Below, one piece after another: positions 41,920-50,645 of a stretch of 51,738 nt of DNA. The notes under the pieces are model-generated. The model saw only the letters and a program-made list of their open reading frames with translations, made no database searches and was not told where the DNA came from. A program made the translations under genes and the position numbers. The stretch covers positions 1 to 51,738 of the forward strand of contig LOEZ01000044.1 in NCBI GenBank assembly GCA_001516055.1, in the 5' to 3' direction. This stretch comes from Gracilibacter sp. BRH_c7a. Lineage in GTDB: Bacteria > Bacillota > Desulfitobacteriia > Desulfitobacteriales > Syntrophobotulaceae. Position 1 is the stretch's first letter, and each line of letters begins with the position of its first letter.

Positions 41920-42091
41920 TTATTAATAACTGCTTTTTTGATATACCAAATAAAATTTAGCAAATATATTCTGAAAAATAAATTTCTAGATGACGAATTG
42001 TGACAATATTTACCAAGGAATTTTATCGACATATATAGAATGATAAAGAATAATTATTATATTTGAAATATTTATGGGAGGGGAAAATGTA

Positions 42092-44362
42092 ATGGTACAA
42101 AGGAATCGAAAAAAATACAATCTTAGAAGGTTTCGGAACGATTACGCCTCTACTCATGCGCTATTAGAACATATCCCGGAAGCCCTATTCGTTGTTTCTC
42201 CCGAGGGTAAGTATATTGAAGTGAATAATGCAGCCTGTCAACTTTTAGGCTATGAACGTATCGAATTACTAGAATTGACGATGATGAATGTTACTCCCTC
42301 TCATCTATATAAAGAGACTGCTATGAAATTCACTGATTTAAAGCAAAAAGGGAAAATATTCAATGAGATAGTTCTAAAAAGGAAAGATGGAACGGAACTG
42401 GATGCTGAGATCTATGGCGTCGCACTAAAAGATGGAAATTATCTAGGGACGGTTAGGGATATAACAAAACGTAAAGAGATGGAAAGGAAGCTTAGGGAAA
42501 GTGAAGAAACGTATAGGAATCTAGTTGAAATGTCTCCTGATGCTATTGTTGTGCATTGCGAAGGCAAGGTATCCTTTATCAATCAGGCAGGGGTAAGTTT
42601 ATACGGTGTTAAAGATGCTCAAGATATGATAGGGAAGGAAGTAATCAATTATGTTCATCCTGATTTCCGTTCTCTTGCAATTAAACGTATCACAGAAATT
42701 CTCCAAAATAAAAAACCGGCCCCTTTTGCTTATGAAAAGCTGTTTCGAGCGGATGGAAGCATTGCTCATGTGGAGATAGCTGCGGCTCCATTTCAGGTCA
42801 ATAATAATTCAATCCAAGTAGTCGTGAGGGATATAACAGAACGCAAAGAAATGGAACAACGGCTCAAGGAAAAAACTTATCAGTTAGAGGAGCAGCTTTT
42901 CTTAAATAATAAGTATTCAAAGAACCTAGAATCGATAGTCGAGGCTCTGCAAGAAAGCAAAGATAAATATAAAGAGTTATTTCAGAATGCTAACGATATC
43001 ATTTATACAACCGATTTAGAAGGTAAATTCCTTTCTCTAAATCAAGTTGGCTTAAAAACATATGGATATAAGCCTGAAGAAATTATAAGCTTTGATCTCA
43101 CGAAGATTGTTCACCCAGACTTTGTAGATTTATGTTTAGATTATTTTCAGCAGAAACTTTCAGGATCTAAAGATATGACGGGTCCCTATGAAGTACTCAC
43201 TGTGACCAAAGAAGGTAGAAAAATATGGGTGGAAGTAAGCACTAGACTTATTAAGAAAGATCAGGTTCCTGTTGGACTTCAAGGAATTGCCCGGGATATC
43301 ACAGAAAGAAAGCAGATGATAGAGACCATAAAAAAAGCGGAGCAGGAAAAAGATTTAATCCTTAGTTCTATATCGGAAATGGTAGTCTTCTATGACGAGG
43401 AGATGAAAATAAGATGGGCAAATGCTATGGCTAGTGAAATGCGAAATGCTTCTTTGGACGAAATGATTGGCCAATACTGTTATGAGATATGGCATAATTC
43501 CAGTAGCACTTGTCCAAATTGCCCTGTAAAAGAGACTCTGGAGAGTGGCAACAAGGTGAGCAGGGAGATTGCAACACCTGATGGAAATATCATGCAAATA
43601 AAATCTTTCCCTGTTTTAGATGAAAATCATGTTATTGGAGCAGTTGAAATCGCCAAGGATATTACAGAGCGAAAAAGAATTGAAAATGAAATGGCTCGTT
43701 TGGATCGAATGAATCTTATCGGTGAAATGGCTGCCAGTTTTGGTCATGAGATCCGTAACCCTATGGCTGTCATCAGGGGATTCTTACAAATGCTCTATGA
43801 CAAGAATGATTTAAGGTTCTACAGAGATCACTTCGAGATAATGATTGAGGAAGTGGACAGAGCGAATTCTATCATTACCGAATATCTTTCCTTGGCTAAG
43901 AATAAGGTTGTCGATCTGAGAGCCCAAAGTCTTAATTCTATTATTGAAGTATTGTACCCGTTAATTCTGGCGGATGCGCTTCATGATGATAAATCTATAG
44001 AACTGGAATTAATGGATATTCCCTCTATAGTTATTGATAAGAATGATATTCATCAGCTTATTCTTAACCTAGTTCGTAATGGACTTGAAGCGATGACTAA
44101 AGGCGGAGTAGTAATAATAAAGACTTACCAAGATGACGAGGAAGTTGTATTAGAGATAAAGGATGCGGGCAAAGGGATTGAACCAAGTATTATTCCTAAC
44201 TTAGGGATGCCTTTTATTACCACAAAGGAAAACGGTACTGGGATTGGGTTGGCAATCTGCTATAGTATTGCCGATAGAAATCAGGCGCATATAGGGTTTG
44301 AGACGAGTAATAAAGGAACTAACTTTTATGTTAGGTTTTCAATAATGAAGCCAATAGTATAA
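42092..44362 (+). CDS. Multi-PAS cytosolic sensor histidine kinase
   Basis: 756 residues without membrane helices. Four PAS domains lie in series (about 15-130, 135-260, 295-420, 425-540), each ending in a DITxRK-type block. The fourth contains SSSTCPNCPVKET, a CPxCP motif seen in PAS domains that may bind metal or sense redox state. The kinase core has His552 in ASFGHEIRNPMAVIRGFLQM and ATPase boxes ending GTGIGLAICYSIADR. The HEIRNPxxxIxGF form resembles sporulation-phosphorelay kinases (KinA-like) and NtrB-type kinases. No response regulator is adjacent. The ATG at 42092 has GGAGGGG at proper spacing; an ATG at 42074 lies too close to it. Confidence 0.9.
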   Translation: MVQRNRKKYNLRRFRNDYASTHALLEHIPEALFVVSPEGKYIEVNNAACQLLGYERIELLELTMMNVTPSHLYKETAMKFTDLKQKGKIFNEIVLKRKDGTELDAEIYGVALKDGNYLGTVRDITKRKEMERKLRESEETYRNLVEMSPDAIVVHCEGKVSFINQAGVSLYGVKDAQDMIGKEVINYVHPDFRSLAIKRITEILQNKKPAPFAYEKLFRADGSIAHVEIAAAPFQVNNNSIQVVVRDITERKEMEQRLKEKTYQLEEQLFLNNKYSKNLESIVEALQESKDKYKELFQNANDIIYTTDLEGKFLSLNQVGLKTYGYKPEEIISFDLTKIVHPDFVDLCLDYFQQKLSGSKDMTGPYEVLTVTKEGRKIWVEVSTRLIKKDQVPVGLQGIARDITERKQMIETIKKAEQEKDLILSSISEMVVFYDEEMKIRWANAMASEMRNASLDEMIGQYCYEIWHNSSSTCPNCPVKETLESGNKVSREIATPDGNIMQIKSFPVLDENHVIGAVEIAKDITERKRIENEMARLDRMNLIGEMAASFGHEIRNPMAVIRGFLQMLYDKNDLRFYRDHFEIMIEEVDRANSIITEYLSLAKNKVVDLRAQSLNSIIEVLYPLILADALHDDKSIELELMDIPSIVIDKNDIHQLILNLVRNGLEAMTKGGVVIIKTYQDDEEVVLEIKDAGKGIEPSIIPNLGMPFITTKENGTGIGLAICYSIADRNQAHIGFETSNKGTNFYVRFSIMKPIV

Positions 44363-44441
44363 AACCTAAAGCATTTAGTATATGTGATATAATGTATTAA
44401 GAAATATCCGAACATTTAATTAAAGGCTGGGAGGATGGACT

Positions 44442-45662
44442 ATGCTGTCTAAGGAACTTCTCGATTTTAAGAATAAATTGCTAAATGAGATGTTTTTAGG
44501 GAGTGGTATTAAAGGATTGGTGGAAAAAATCAGTGCTTTAATCTCCAAGCCTATCCTTATCACGAATTCAACTTCACTTGTTATCGCCTACGCTTCTGTC
44601 GGGGAAGATTCACCAGGAGAGAAGTACATTAAGATTATCGCCTCTAATCCTTTGTCAAGATTGGGATTGATTAACTGGAATGGCATGGACCGCCAGAGTC
44701 TTATTTATGATCTCACTAATAATAAGTCTATACTCGGCTACTTGATTATCTTGGATGCCGGTATCGAAGATGATGATATTATACTCAAGGGTGAACAGGC
44801 TCTAAATATTTGTACCTTGGAAATGATTCAACAACAAAGACTTATGTATACAGAGAAGGGGTATAAAGAAGCTTTTATATTTGATTTACTCTATGGCAAT
44901 ATAGATTCTAAGGAAGATATTTTCAGCAGGGCGAAGCTTTGGAACTGGAATTTGCAGCGACCTCATCAGGTTATAGTTCTTGAACTGGAAGATTTCGACC
45001 AGAATACGTCCGATTCTCAAGTGATGGCGATGTTGGCGGATATCACCGCTAATGAGCTAAGAAAGATAGACCAAACCCCTATCCTATTGACGAAAAAAGA
45101 AGAGGTAGTGGTTATTTTCGCCAACGAGAAGGAGACAAGGCATGACCAGAAAGCATATATGGAAACCTTCGTTAAAAAGGTGTTGAAAGCTGGTGAAGAG
45201 ATGGCACCTCGGACGGTGCGAGTTGGAGCGGGGCGTATTTATAAAGATCCAAGTGAAATTTTCAGGAGTTATCAAGAAGCTAAAGTGGCACTGGTAGTGG
45301 GACGGATCATAAATATAAATGGTACTACTCCGAGTTTCAGAGAGTTAGGCTTGACTCGTATCTTATACAATCACGATCATCAAGAATTATTGGAGTTTTA
45401 CAAGGAGACACTGGGTGAGCTGGAACGCTACGATGGTGAGCAAAATAGTGACTTACTGAACACTATGGAGAAGTATCTCCTCTATAGGTGTGATCTTAAC
45501 ACTGCAGCTGATGTGCTCTTTCTCCATCCCAATACTTTAAGATATCGCTTGAAGAAGATTGCAGAAATTCTGGATGTTGATCTGAATGATTTTGATACCA
45601 AGCTGAATCTGATGGTTGCTTTCAAAATAGTATATCTATTGAAGAAAGAAGAACGGAGGTAA
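44442..45662 (+). CDS. PucR/CdaR-family transcriptional regulator
   Basis: A 406-residue regulator. The N-terminal part (1-140) looks like a PucR-type ligand domain (GAF-like, KPILITNSTSLVIAYASV). A GGDEF-like middle region (about 175-300) has RTVRVGAGRIYKDPSEIFRS and YQEAKVAL, and the C-terminal HTH_30 domain has YLLYRCDLNTAADVLFLHPN and TLRYRLKKIAEILDVDL. GGGAGGATGG precedes the ATG. The molybdoenzyme start is 3 bp after its stop, sharing the GGAGG that spans it, so the regulator is in the same transcript and most likely controls it. PucR proteins usually respond to purines or other nitrogen compounds, a hint about substrate. Confidence 0.88.
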   Translation: MLSKELLDFKNKLLNEMFLGSGIKGLVEKISALISKPILITNSTSLVIAYASVGEDSPGEKYIKIIASNPLSRLGLINWNGMDRQSLIYDLTNNKSILGYLIILDAGIEDDDIILKGEQALNICTLEMIQQQRLMYTEKGYKEAFIFDLLYGNIDSKEDIFSRAKLWNWNLQRPHQVIVLELEDFDQNTSDSQVMAMLADITANELRKIDQTPILLTKKEEVVVIFANEKETRHDQKAYMETFVKKVLKAGEEMAPRTVRVGAGRIYKDPSEIFRSYQEAKVALVVGRIININGTTPSFRELGLTRILYNHDHQELLEFYKETLGELERYDGEQNSDLLNTMEKYLLYRCDLNTAADVLFLHPNTLRYRLKKIAEILDVDLNDFDTKLNLMVAFKIVYLLKKEERR

Positions 45663-45665
45663 AGA

Positions 45666-47711
45666 ATGTTGCCAACGGATTATAAGATTTTCCGTAATGT
45701 TTGCCCCCGTAACTGTTATGATACATGTGGTATTATTTCTTATGTCAAAAACGGTGAGCTGATTAAAGTAGAAGGTGATCCGAAGCATGGTTATACCAAG
45801 GGACGTTTATGTGCCAAAGGATATGCTTATACTCAATATGTCTATAGCCCAGATAGACTGCGATACCCGTTAAGGCAATATCCAAGGGGTTCAGGTACCT
45901 GGGAGAGGATAAGCTGGGAACAGGCGATAGAGATAATCGCTGATAAGATTCTGGAACTGAATAAACGGTATGGCTCCAATTTAGCACTTGCCCATAACAA
46001 GTTTTCGGGTAATTTAGGGCTGCTTCATTATGCTGTAGAAGGAATGTTCAATAGTATGGGTGAGCATACCAAAACAATTGGGAATGCTTGTCTGGCGGCA
46101 GGATTCGATGCTATCTCCTATGATTTTGGCGATAATATCAACCCCGACCCTGAGGATATGGCAGACTCCAAACTTATAGTAATCTGGGGTGCCAATCCTG
46201 CGTGGACGGCGATACATCAACTGAGTCATATTAATGCGGCCAGGGAGAAGGGAGCTAAGGTGGTTGTCATAGACCCCTTGTATACGCCTACAGCAGCTAA
46301 GGCGGATATATTCGTTCAAATCAGGCCTAGTACGGACAGTTTGCTGGCTCTGGGCATCGTTAAGATTTTAATGGAACAAGATAAATGTGATAATGATTTT
46401 ATCAGGGATCATACTTGGGGTTGGGAACCATTCAGCAGCTATGTAAAAGAGAAGATCTCCATAAGTTTGGTTAGGGAGGTCACCGGAATTACAGAAGAGG
46501 TTATCTTTGAACTGGCCTCTCTTTATGGATCAACGAAACCATGTGCTAACTGGGTGGGTTTCGGGCTGCAAAGAAGTATGAATGGAGGACAGAATACGCG
46601 AGCAATTAACGCGTTGGTAGGGGTAACCGGCAATATTGGTAGAAAAGGAGGAGGTCTATATTATTTCAACCCTACTCCGAATTATTTTCCGCAAAGCCTC
46701 CTGAACCATCCGAGTCCGGAGTCCCGACAACCGAGAGAAGTAGATATTAACCGTTTTGCCGATGATATTCTTTCTCTTGCGAATCCACCTGTTAAAATGT
46801 TGTGGGTGGCTTCAAGGAATCCTCTTTCTCAGGATCAGAATCTGGCAAGGTGGCAAGAGCTTCTTGAATCCTTGGAACTGGTGGTGACGGTAGACTTGTT
46901 CATGACCAGGACAGCAGAGATGTCTGATCTAGTGTTACCGGCTACCAGCACTTTTGAAAACGATGATGTAAATGTCGGTTATTGGCACTATTGGTTGGCC
47001 ATTAATCAAAAGGCGATAGAACCGTTATATGAAGCCAAAAGTGATTTGGAGATTGCCCGAATTCTGACCCGTAAGCTTAACGAGCTTTCTCCCGGATTTT
47101 CTGATTTCCCTTATGAGCTTACAGATGAGGATTGGATATCAAAGGAATTTACCCCGAAGGTATTAGAGATTTATGGGCTAGCCAACTGGGAGGAATTAAA
47201 AGATGGGCCACGTAAGTGCAGCGGAAATAAGATACCTTGGGAAGATAGGAGATTTAAGACCAAGACTGGGAAATTTGAGTTATATTCCAGAGATGCTAAA
47301 GAAAATGAATTGCCTGCAATCTCTACATACAATCAGCCACGCAACGATATTTATCCGTTAAGGTTGTTGTCTCCACAACATCGTAATCGTCTTCATTCTC
47401 AGTATGACTTTGTTCCTTGGTTAAATGATGAGCATTTCGATATCTTAAAGATGAATCAAAAAGATGCCAGGCAGCGTGGCATTGAAGAAGGAGATACAGT
47501 CTGTATCTATAATGAAGCGGGATTATTATCTAAAAAGATCAAATTAAGCCCGTATATTCCGCTTGGTGTGGTAGTGGCTTCTCAAGGTGGATTAAAGCCT
47601 ATCAACAGTTTGATGTTCGACCTTCCAGCAGATATGGGTATGAAAGAAAGTGGAAGCAGGGGCCTAGCTATCAATGATGTGTATGTAGAATGTAAGAAAC
47701 AGGTGAAGTGA
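45666..47711 (+). CDS. Soluble molybdopterin oxidoreductase, catalytic subunit (no export signal)
   Basis: A 681-residue DMSO-reductase-family enzyme. The N-terminal [4Fe-4S] site is C13-x3-C17-x3-C21-x27-C49 (NVCPRNCYDTCGI, GRLCAKG). Then come molybdopterin-binding blocks (LIVIWGANPAWTAIHQLSHI, VGVTGNIGRKGGG, DLVLPATSTFENDDV) and a MopB C-terminal domain (RQRGIEEGDTVCIYNEAG). Cys142 in GNACLAAGFDA could ligate Mo. No Tat signal and no NrfD subunit are present, so the enzyme should be cytoplasmic with a ferredoxin partner (next gene). PucR control fits a catabolic hydroxylase/reductase rather than respiration. The substrate is unknown. Confidence 0.88.
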   Translation: MLPTDYKIFRNVCPRNCYDTCGIISYVKNGELIKVEGDPKHGYTKGRLCAKGYAYTQYVYSPDRLRYPLRQYPRGSGTWERISWEQAIEIIADKILELNKRYGSNLALAHNKFSGNLGLLHYAVEGMFNSMGEHTKTIGNACLAAGFDAISYDFGDNINPDPEDMADSKLIVIWGANPAWTAIHQLSHINAAREKGAKVVVIDPLYTPTAAKADIFVQIRPSTDSLLALGIVKILMEQDKCDNDFIRDHTWGWEPFSSYVKEKISISLVREVTGITEEVIFELASLYGSTKPCANWVGFGLQRSMNGGQNTRAINALVGVTGNIGRKGGGLYYFNPTPNYFPQSLLNHPSPESRQPREVDINRFADDILSLANPPVKMLWVASRNPLSQDQNLARWQELLESLELVVTVDLFMTRTAEMSDLVLPATSTFENDDVNVGYWHYWLAINQKAIEPLYEAKSDLEIARILTRKLNELSPGFSDFPYELTDEDWISKEFTPKVLEIYGLANWEELKDGPRKCSGNKIPWEDRRFKTKTGKFELYSRDAKENELPAISTYNQPRNDIYPLRLLSPQHRNRLHSQYDFVPWLNDEHFDILKMNQKDARQRGIEEGDTVCIYNEAGLLSKKIKLSPYIPLGVVVASQGGLKPINSLMFDLPADMGMKESGSRGLAINDVYVECKKQVK

Positions 47712-47716
47712 CGATT

Positions 47717-48259
47717 ATGTTAAAGCAGATGGGTTTTATATTTAACGCAGATCTCTGTGTGGGGTGTAAGGCTTGTGAGATTGCGTGTAAAAATGAAAAC
47801 AAGACCCCTGCCGGAGTTAATTGGCGAAGGGTTTCGTCAACTGCAGAAGGAGTCTATCTATCCTTGTCGTGTAATCATTGCGACAGCCCGGAGTGCTTCC
47901 GGATATGCCCTCAGAAAGCTTATAGTAAACGGAGGGATGGGATAGTTTTCATTAATAACAACCGTTGTGATGGATGCATGGATTGTGTTTCCGCCTGTCC
48001 CTATGATGCTCCTCAATTTGATACTATCACCCGTAAAGCAAGTAAATGCATCTTTTGTGAATCTCGTTTGCTTAAAGGGCTAGACCCAGCCTGCATAGTG
48101 GCTTGTTCAACTGGAGCTATCCAAATGGTTAATCTGAATAAAGGGCAGTCCCAAGGAACAGTGGGGATGATTGACGGATTCCCCGATATTCGCTTGACCA
48201 AGCCCTCAATCAGATTTTTTCCCTTGCAACCAAGGAAAAGGTATTGGCTGCAAGATTAA
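47717..48259 (+). CDS. Four-cluster ferredoxin subunit of the soluble molybdoenzyme
   Basis: About 180 residues with four Cys groups: CVGCKACEIACK, CNHCDSPECFRICP, CDGCMDCVSACPY and CIFCESRLLKGLDPACIVAC. It is a DmsB/NrfC-like electron carrier. The ATG at 47717 has AGGTGA upstream; a GTG at 47708 overlaps the previous stop by four bases but is too close to the ribosome site. It is the last gene of the PucR-molybdoenzyme operon, convergent with the radical SAM gene with only 5 bp between the stops, so no separate terminator exists. Confidence 0.9.
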   Translation: MLKQMGFIFNADLCVGCKACEIACKNENKTPAGVNWRRVSSTAEGVYLSLSCNHCDSPECFRICPQKAYSKRRDGIVFINNNRCDGCMDCVSACPYDAPQFDTITRKASKCIFCESRLLKGLDPACIVACSTGAIQMVNLNKGQSQGTVGMIDGFPDIRLTKPSIRFFPLQPRKRYWLQD

Positions 48260-48264
48260 TTCAC

Positions 48265-49557
48265 TTAAACCAATTTAAAATCGAATGTTTCAGGATGGAC
48301 GAGGTCGATCATCAATTCCCGCAAGCATTTTTCTCCTTCACGGGTTTCGATGATGCTGGAGGAGAGTCCAATTTCTAAGTCCATATTCTTCAGTTTTGGG
48401 ATATCTTTAACGTTGAACTCCAAGAAGTTGTGATCGTTATTAATGGAATAGCGGGTTATGTTTTTTTTCTCGAATTTTTTTAGAACCTTGGAGATATCGT
48501 CTCCAAAGACTTTGGCAGTTTTAAGAAAATAATCCCTGGGTGAGAAGTAGGTTAGATCAGAGATGCTTTGGTTATGATTCTGCTGGTAAATTTGGCCGGT
48601 ATGCTTGTTTTCTAAAGAACAATAGTGAACTCCCAAGGATAACTTATTGTCTAGAGCGAACTCCAACAGGTCTAGACATTCCGTTTCACTTCCGGAGACA
48701 GGAAGTCCTCCGGCATACCAGTAATTATATAAGACTTTATAAGGAGGATTCTTTATTGTAAAGGATCTTTTTTTAAATTCTTCCACATTACTAAAGGGGA
48801 AACAAAATTCTAGCAGGTTGATTCCAGAAACTCCAAGCTTGTCAAGCTCTAGGAGAAGTTCTTTCATTTCGGACAAGGTACCGGGTATGACAGGCATCTC
48901 AACCATGACGTCAGGAATGCATTCTATAGCCATAGAAATCTTTTCCAATATTTTTTTATACTCTGCACCGTCTTCCAGTTTGATGCTGAACCTTATCTCA
49001 TTAAGGCCAGTTTTTTTTAGTTCTTGAAGAATTTCTTCGTCTAGTAAATCACCGGATGTATATAACCTAGTGTGGGTACTTGGGAATTTTTCTCGAAAGC
49101 TACGGAAGAAGGCGATGGTATCTTCTTTATGAAGTAGAGGTTCTCCCCCTGTCAAAGCACAGTGGGTAATTTTTTGTCCTGAACAGTATAGTTGCTCTAT
49201 CTCAGTGAGATAATCTCTTCTATGTCCTTGATAATGATGGTAATCTTCTTGGTTGGGATTGAAGCAATAGTAGCAATTACGATGGCACATCAAAGAGATA
49301 TAGGTAGTTACACTGCCTACTCCTTTCTTGCATGCTTCACAAGCAGGAGAGAGCCAATTGACATATATACTTTTACCTTCGTTTCGAAAAGTTGCTCCTT
49401 TTTGTTGAAGGGCCCATAGCTTTTTTTCAAGGTCTGGTTCGGAACTTTGAGATATTTCTATCTCGGAGGCCTTAACCTGATTCAAAAAGTTTTCCTCAAT
49501 AGTCGAATATATCTTGGTGTATTCTTGGAAGCTGGGGTTTTTTATGTCTAAAGCCAT
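48265..49557 (-). CDS. Radical SAM protein linked to molybdoenzyme genes
   Basis: A 430-residue enzyme with the canonical cluster motif CHRNCYYCF (CxxxCxxC) near residue 95, the SAM-binding GGEP in HCALTGGEPLLH and an ordinary TIM-barrel core. An additional Cys pair precedes the core (SPACEACKKG, about residues 72-78). The C-terminal 150 residues are an unassigned extension with few Cys, so it is not a SPASM protein. GAAAGGAG precedes the ATG. It lies between two molybdoenzyme loci, facing the ferredoxin gene. It may modify a peptide, enzyme or cofactor for them, but this is conjecture from context. Confidence 0.87.
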   Translation of the reverse strand: MALDIKNPSFQEYTKIYSTIEENFLNQVKASEIEISQSSEPDLEKKLWALQQKGATFRNEGKSIYVNWLSPACEACKKGVGSVTTYISLMCHRNCYYCFNPNQEDYHHYQGHRRDYLTEIEQLYCSGQKITHCALTGGEPLLHKEDTIAFFRSFREKFPSTHTRLYTSGDLLDEEILQELKKTGLNEIRFSIKLEDGAEYKKILEKISMAIECIPDVMVEMPVIPGTLSEMKELLLELDKLGVSGINLLEFCFPFSNVEEFKKRSFTIKNPPYKVLYNYWYAGGLPVSGSETECLDLLEFALDNKLSLGVHYCSLENKHTGQIYQQNHNQSISDLTYFSPRDYFLKTAKVFGDDISKVLKKFEKKNITRYSINNDHNFLEFNVKDIPKLKNMDLEIGLSSSIIETREGEKCLRELMIDLVHPETFDFKLV

Positions 49558-49608
49558 TGCCAGACTCCTTTCCCATGTATTTTTCTCTCATTGTACATTA
49601 GTTTAAAC

Positions 49609-49627
49609 TGTTCGAACATATTGTCAA
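49609..49627 (-). promoter_or_regulatory. Possible promoter element and palindrome upstream of the radical SAM gene
   Basis: On the minus strand TTGACA (49627-49622) is followed within the spacer by the 10-bp palindrome TGTTCGAACA (49618-49609). A good -10 box is not obvious. The remainder of the 243-bp divergent gap to the TorD start shows no gene. Confidence 0.35.
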
Positions 49628-49800
49628 TTTGTATTTTAACACAAAAAGGCCAAGCTATCTTTGTAAAAGTATACATAATGACTTGTGAGAGAATAAGAAC
49701 AGGAAAACATTATGCATTATTATCTGTGTTTAAGAAATTTTGCACAAAGTAAAATTAGAGATACGTGACGATGTAAATATTAGTTAAAGGAGTGACCGAG

Positions 49801-50499
49801 ATGAGAGTTATAGATAAAAATATAGTCGAACAGACTATGCCGCTACTGGAGATTAGGGTGCTTGTCTATGATTTACTTAGGAGAACTTTCCTTACAGAAC
49901 CAAGTATAGACTATATAAAACTGATTAATAGTCAAGATGTTATTGGATCTTTTCCTTTTGCCGACGAGAATGTTTCAATCAGGGAAGGCGTGGATCAGGT
50001 CTTAGGATATTTGGCCAAGAACGATGTTCAGAAAGCAGAAGTTCAGGATAGACTGCGTTGGGATTATACTAGGATGTTTGTAGGTCCTTATAATTTGGAT
50101 GCTCCACCATGGGAGTCGGCTTATGTAAGCAAAGAGAGACTGATTTTTCAAGAAGAAACACTCCGAGTACGCAAAAAATATCTCAAATATAACCTTCTTC
50201 CTAGCAATTACGGACACGAAGCAGATGATCACCTAGGCTTAGAACTTGATTTTATGTATCGGCTTAGTAATTTAGCTTTGGAGAGAGTCATGGAATCAGA
50301 TATGGACGGTAATAGTTATTACGAAATACTCTCTGACCAAAAGATATTTTTGGAAGAACATTTGCTAAGATGGGTGCCAGATTTCGCTCAAGATATGGCT
50401 GATAGCTCTGAGACGGAGTTCTATATGGGGATGGCCAAAGTTCTTAGAGGCTTTTTAGAAATAGATTTAAAAGCTTTGATAGAACTATTAGATACTTAA
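49801..50499 (+). CDS. TorD/DmsD-family redox enzyme maturation chaperone (second copy)
   Basis: A 232-residue all-helical TorD protein with EIRVLVYDLLRRTFLTEPSI at the start, the family LRWDYTRMFVGPYNLDAPPW (P-x-x-x-PPWES block) and EADDHLGLELDFMYRLSNLA (D-H-x-x-x-E-x-x-F-M). It differs clearly from the one at 11985. The ATG at 49801 has AAAGGAG at proper spacing; the GTG at 49792 overlaps that site. It precedes the Tat-tagged enzyme gene by 146 bp and is presumably its dedicated chaperone. Confidence 0.9.
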   Translation: MRVIDKNIVEQTMPLLEIRVLVYDLLRRTFLTEPSIDYIKLINSQDVIGSFPFADENVSIREGVDQVLGYLAKNDVQKAEVQDRLRWDYTRMFVGPYNLDAPPWESAYVSKERLIFQEETLRVRKKYLKYNLLPSNYGHEADDHLGLELDFMYRLSNLALERVMESDMDGNSYYEILSDQKIFLEEHLLRWVPDFAQDMADSSETEFYMGMAKVLRGFLEIDLKALIELLDT

Positions 50500-50645
50500 A
50501 TTTAAAACATTGAGAACAAGTGCCTTCAATAAGTTATCAGGAGGTGAAAGAAGCCGGTAAGAATCAACGAAAAATTATAATTTTAGGGAATAGTCTTAAA
50601 ACGTGGACTGTCAAATGGTTTCTAAAATAGCGGAGGTGACACTTT

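Noticed and set aside
45666-47711. Formate dehydrogenase or nitrate reductase
   Set aside because: No Sec/His-Arg formate motif and no Nar-type subunits; the ferredoxin-only partner and PucR context do not support either name.
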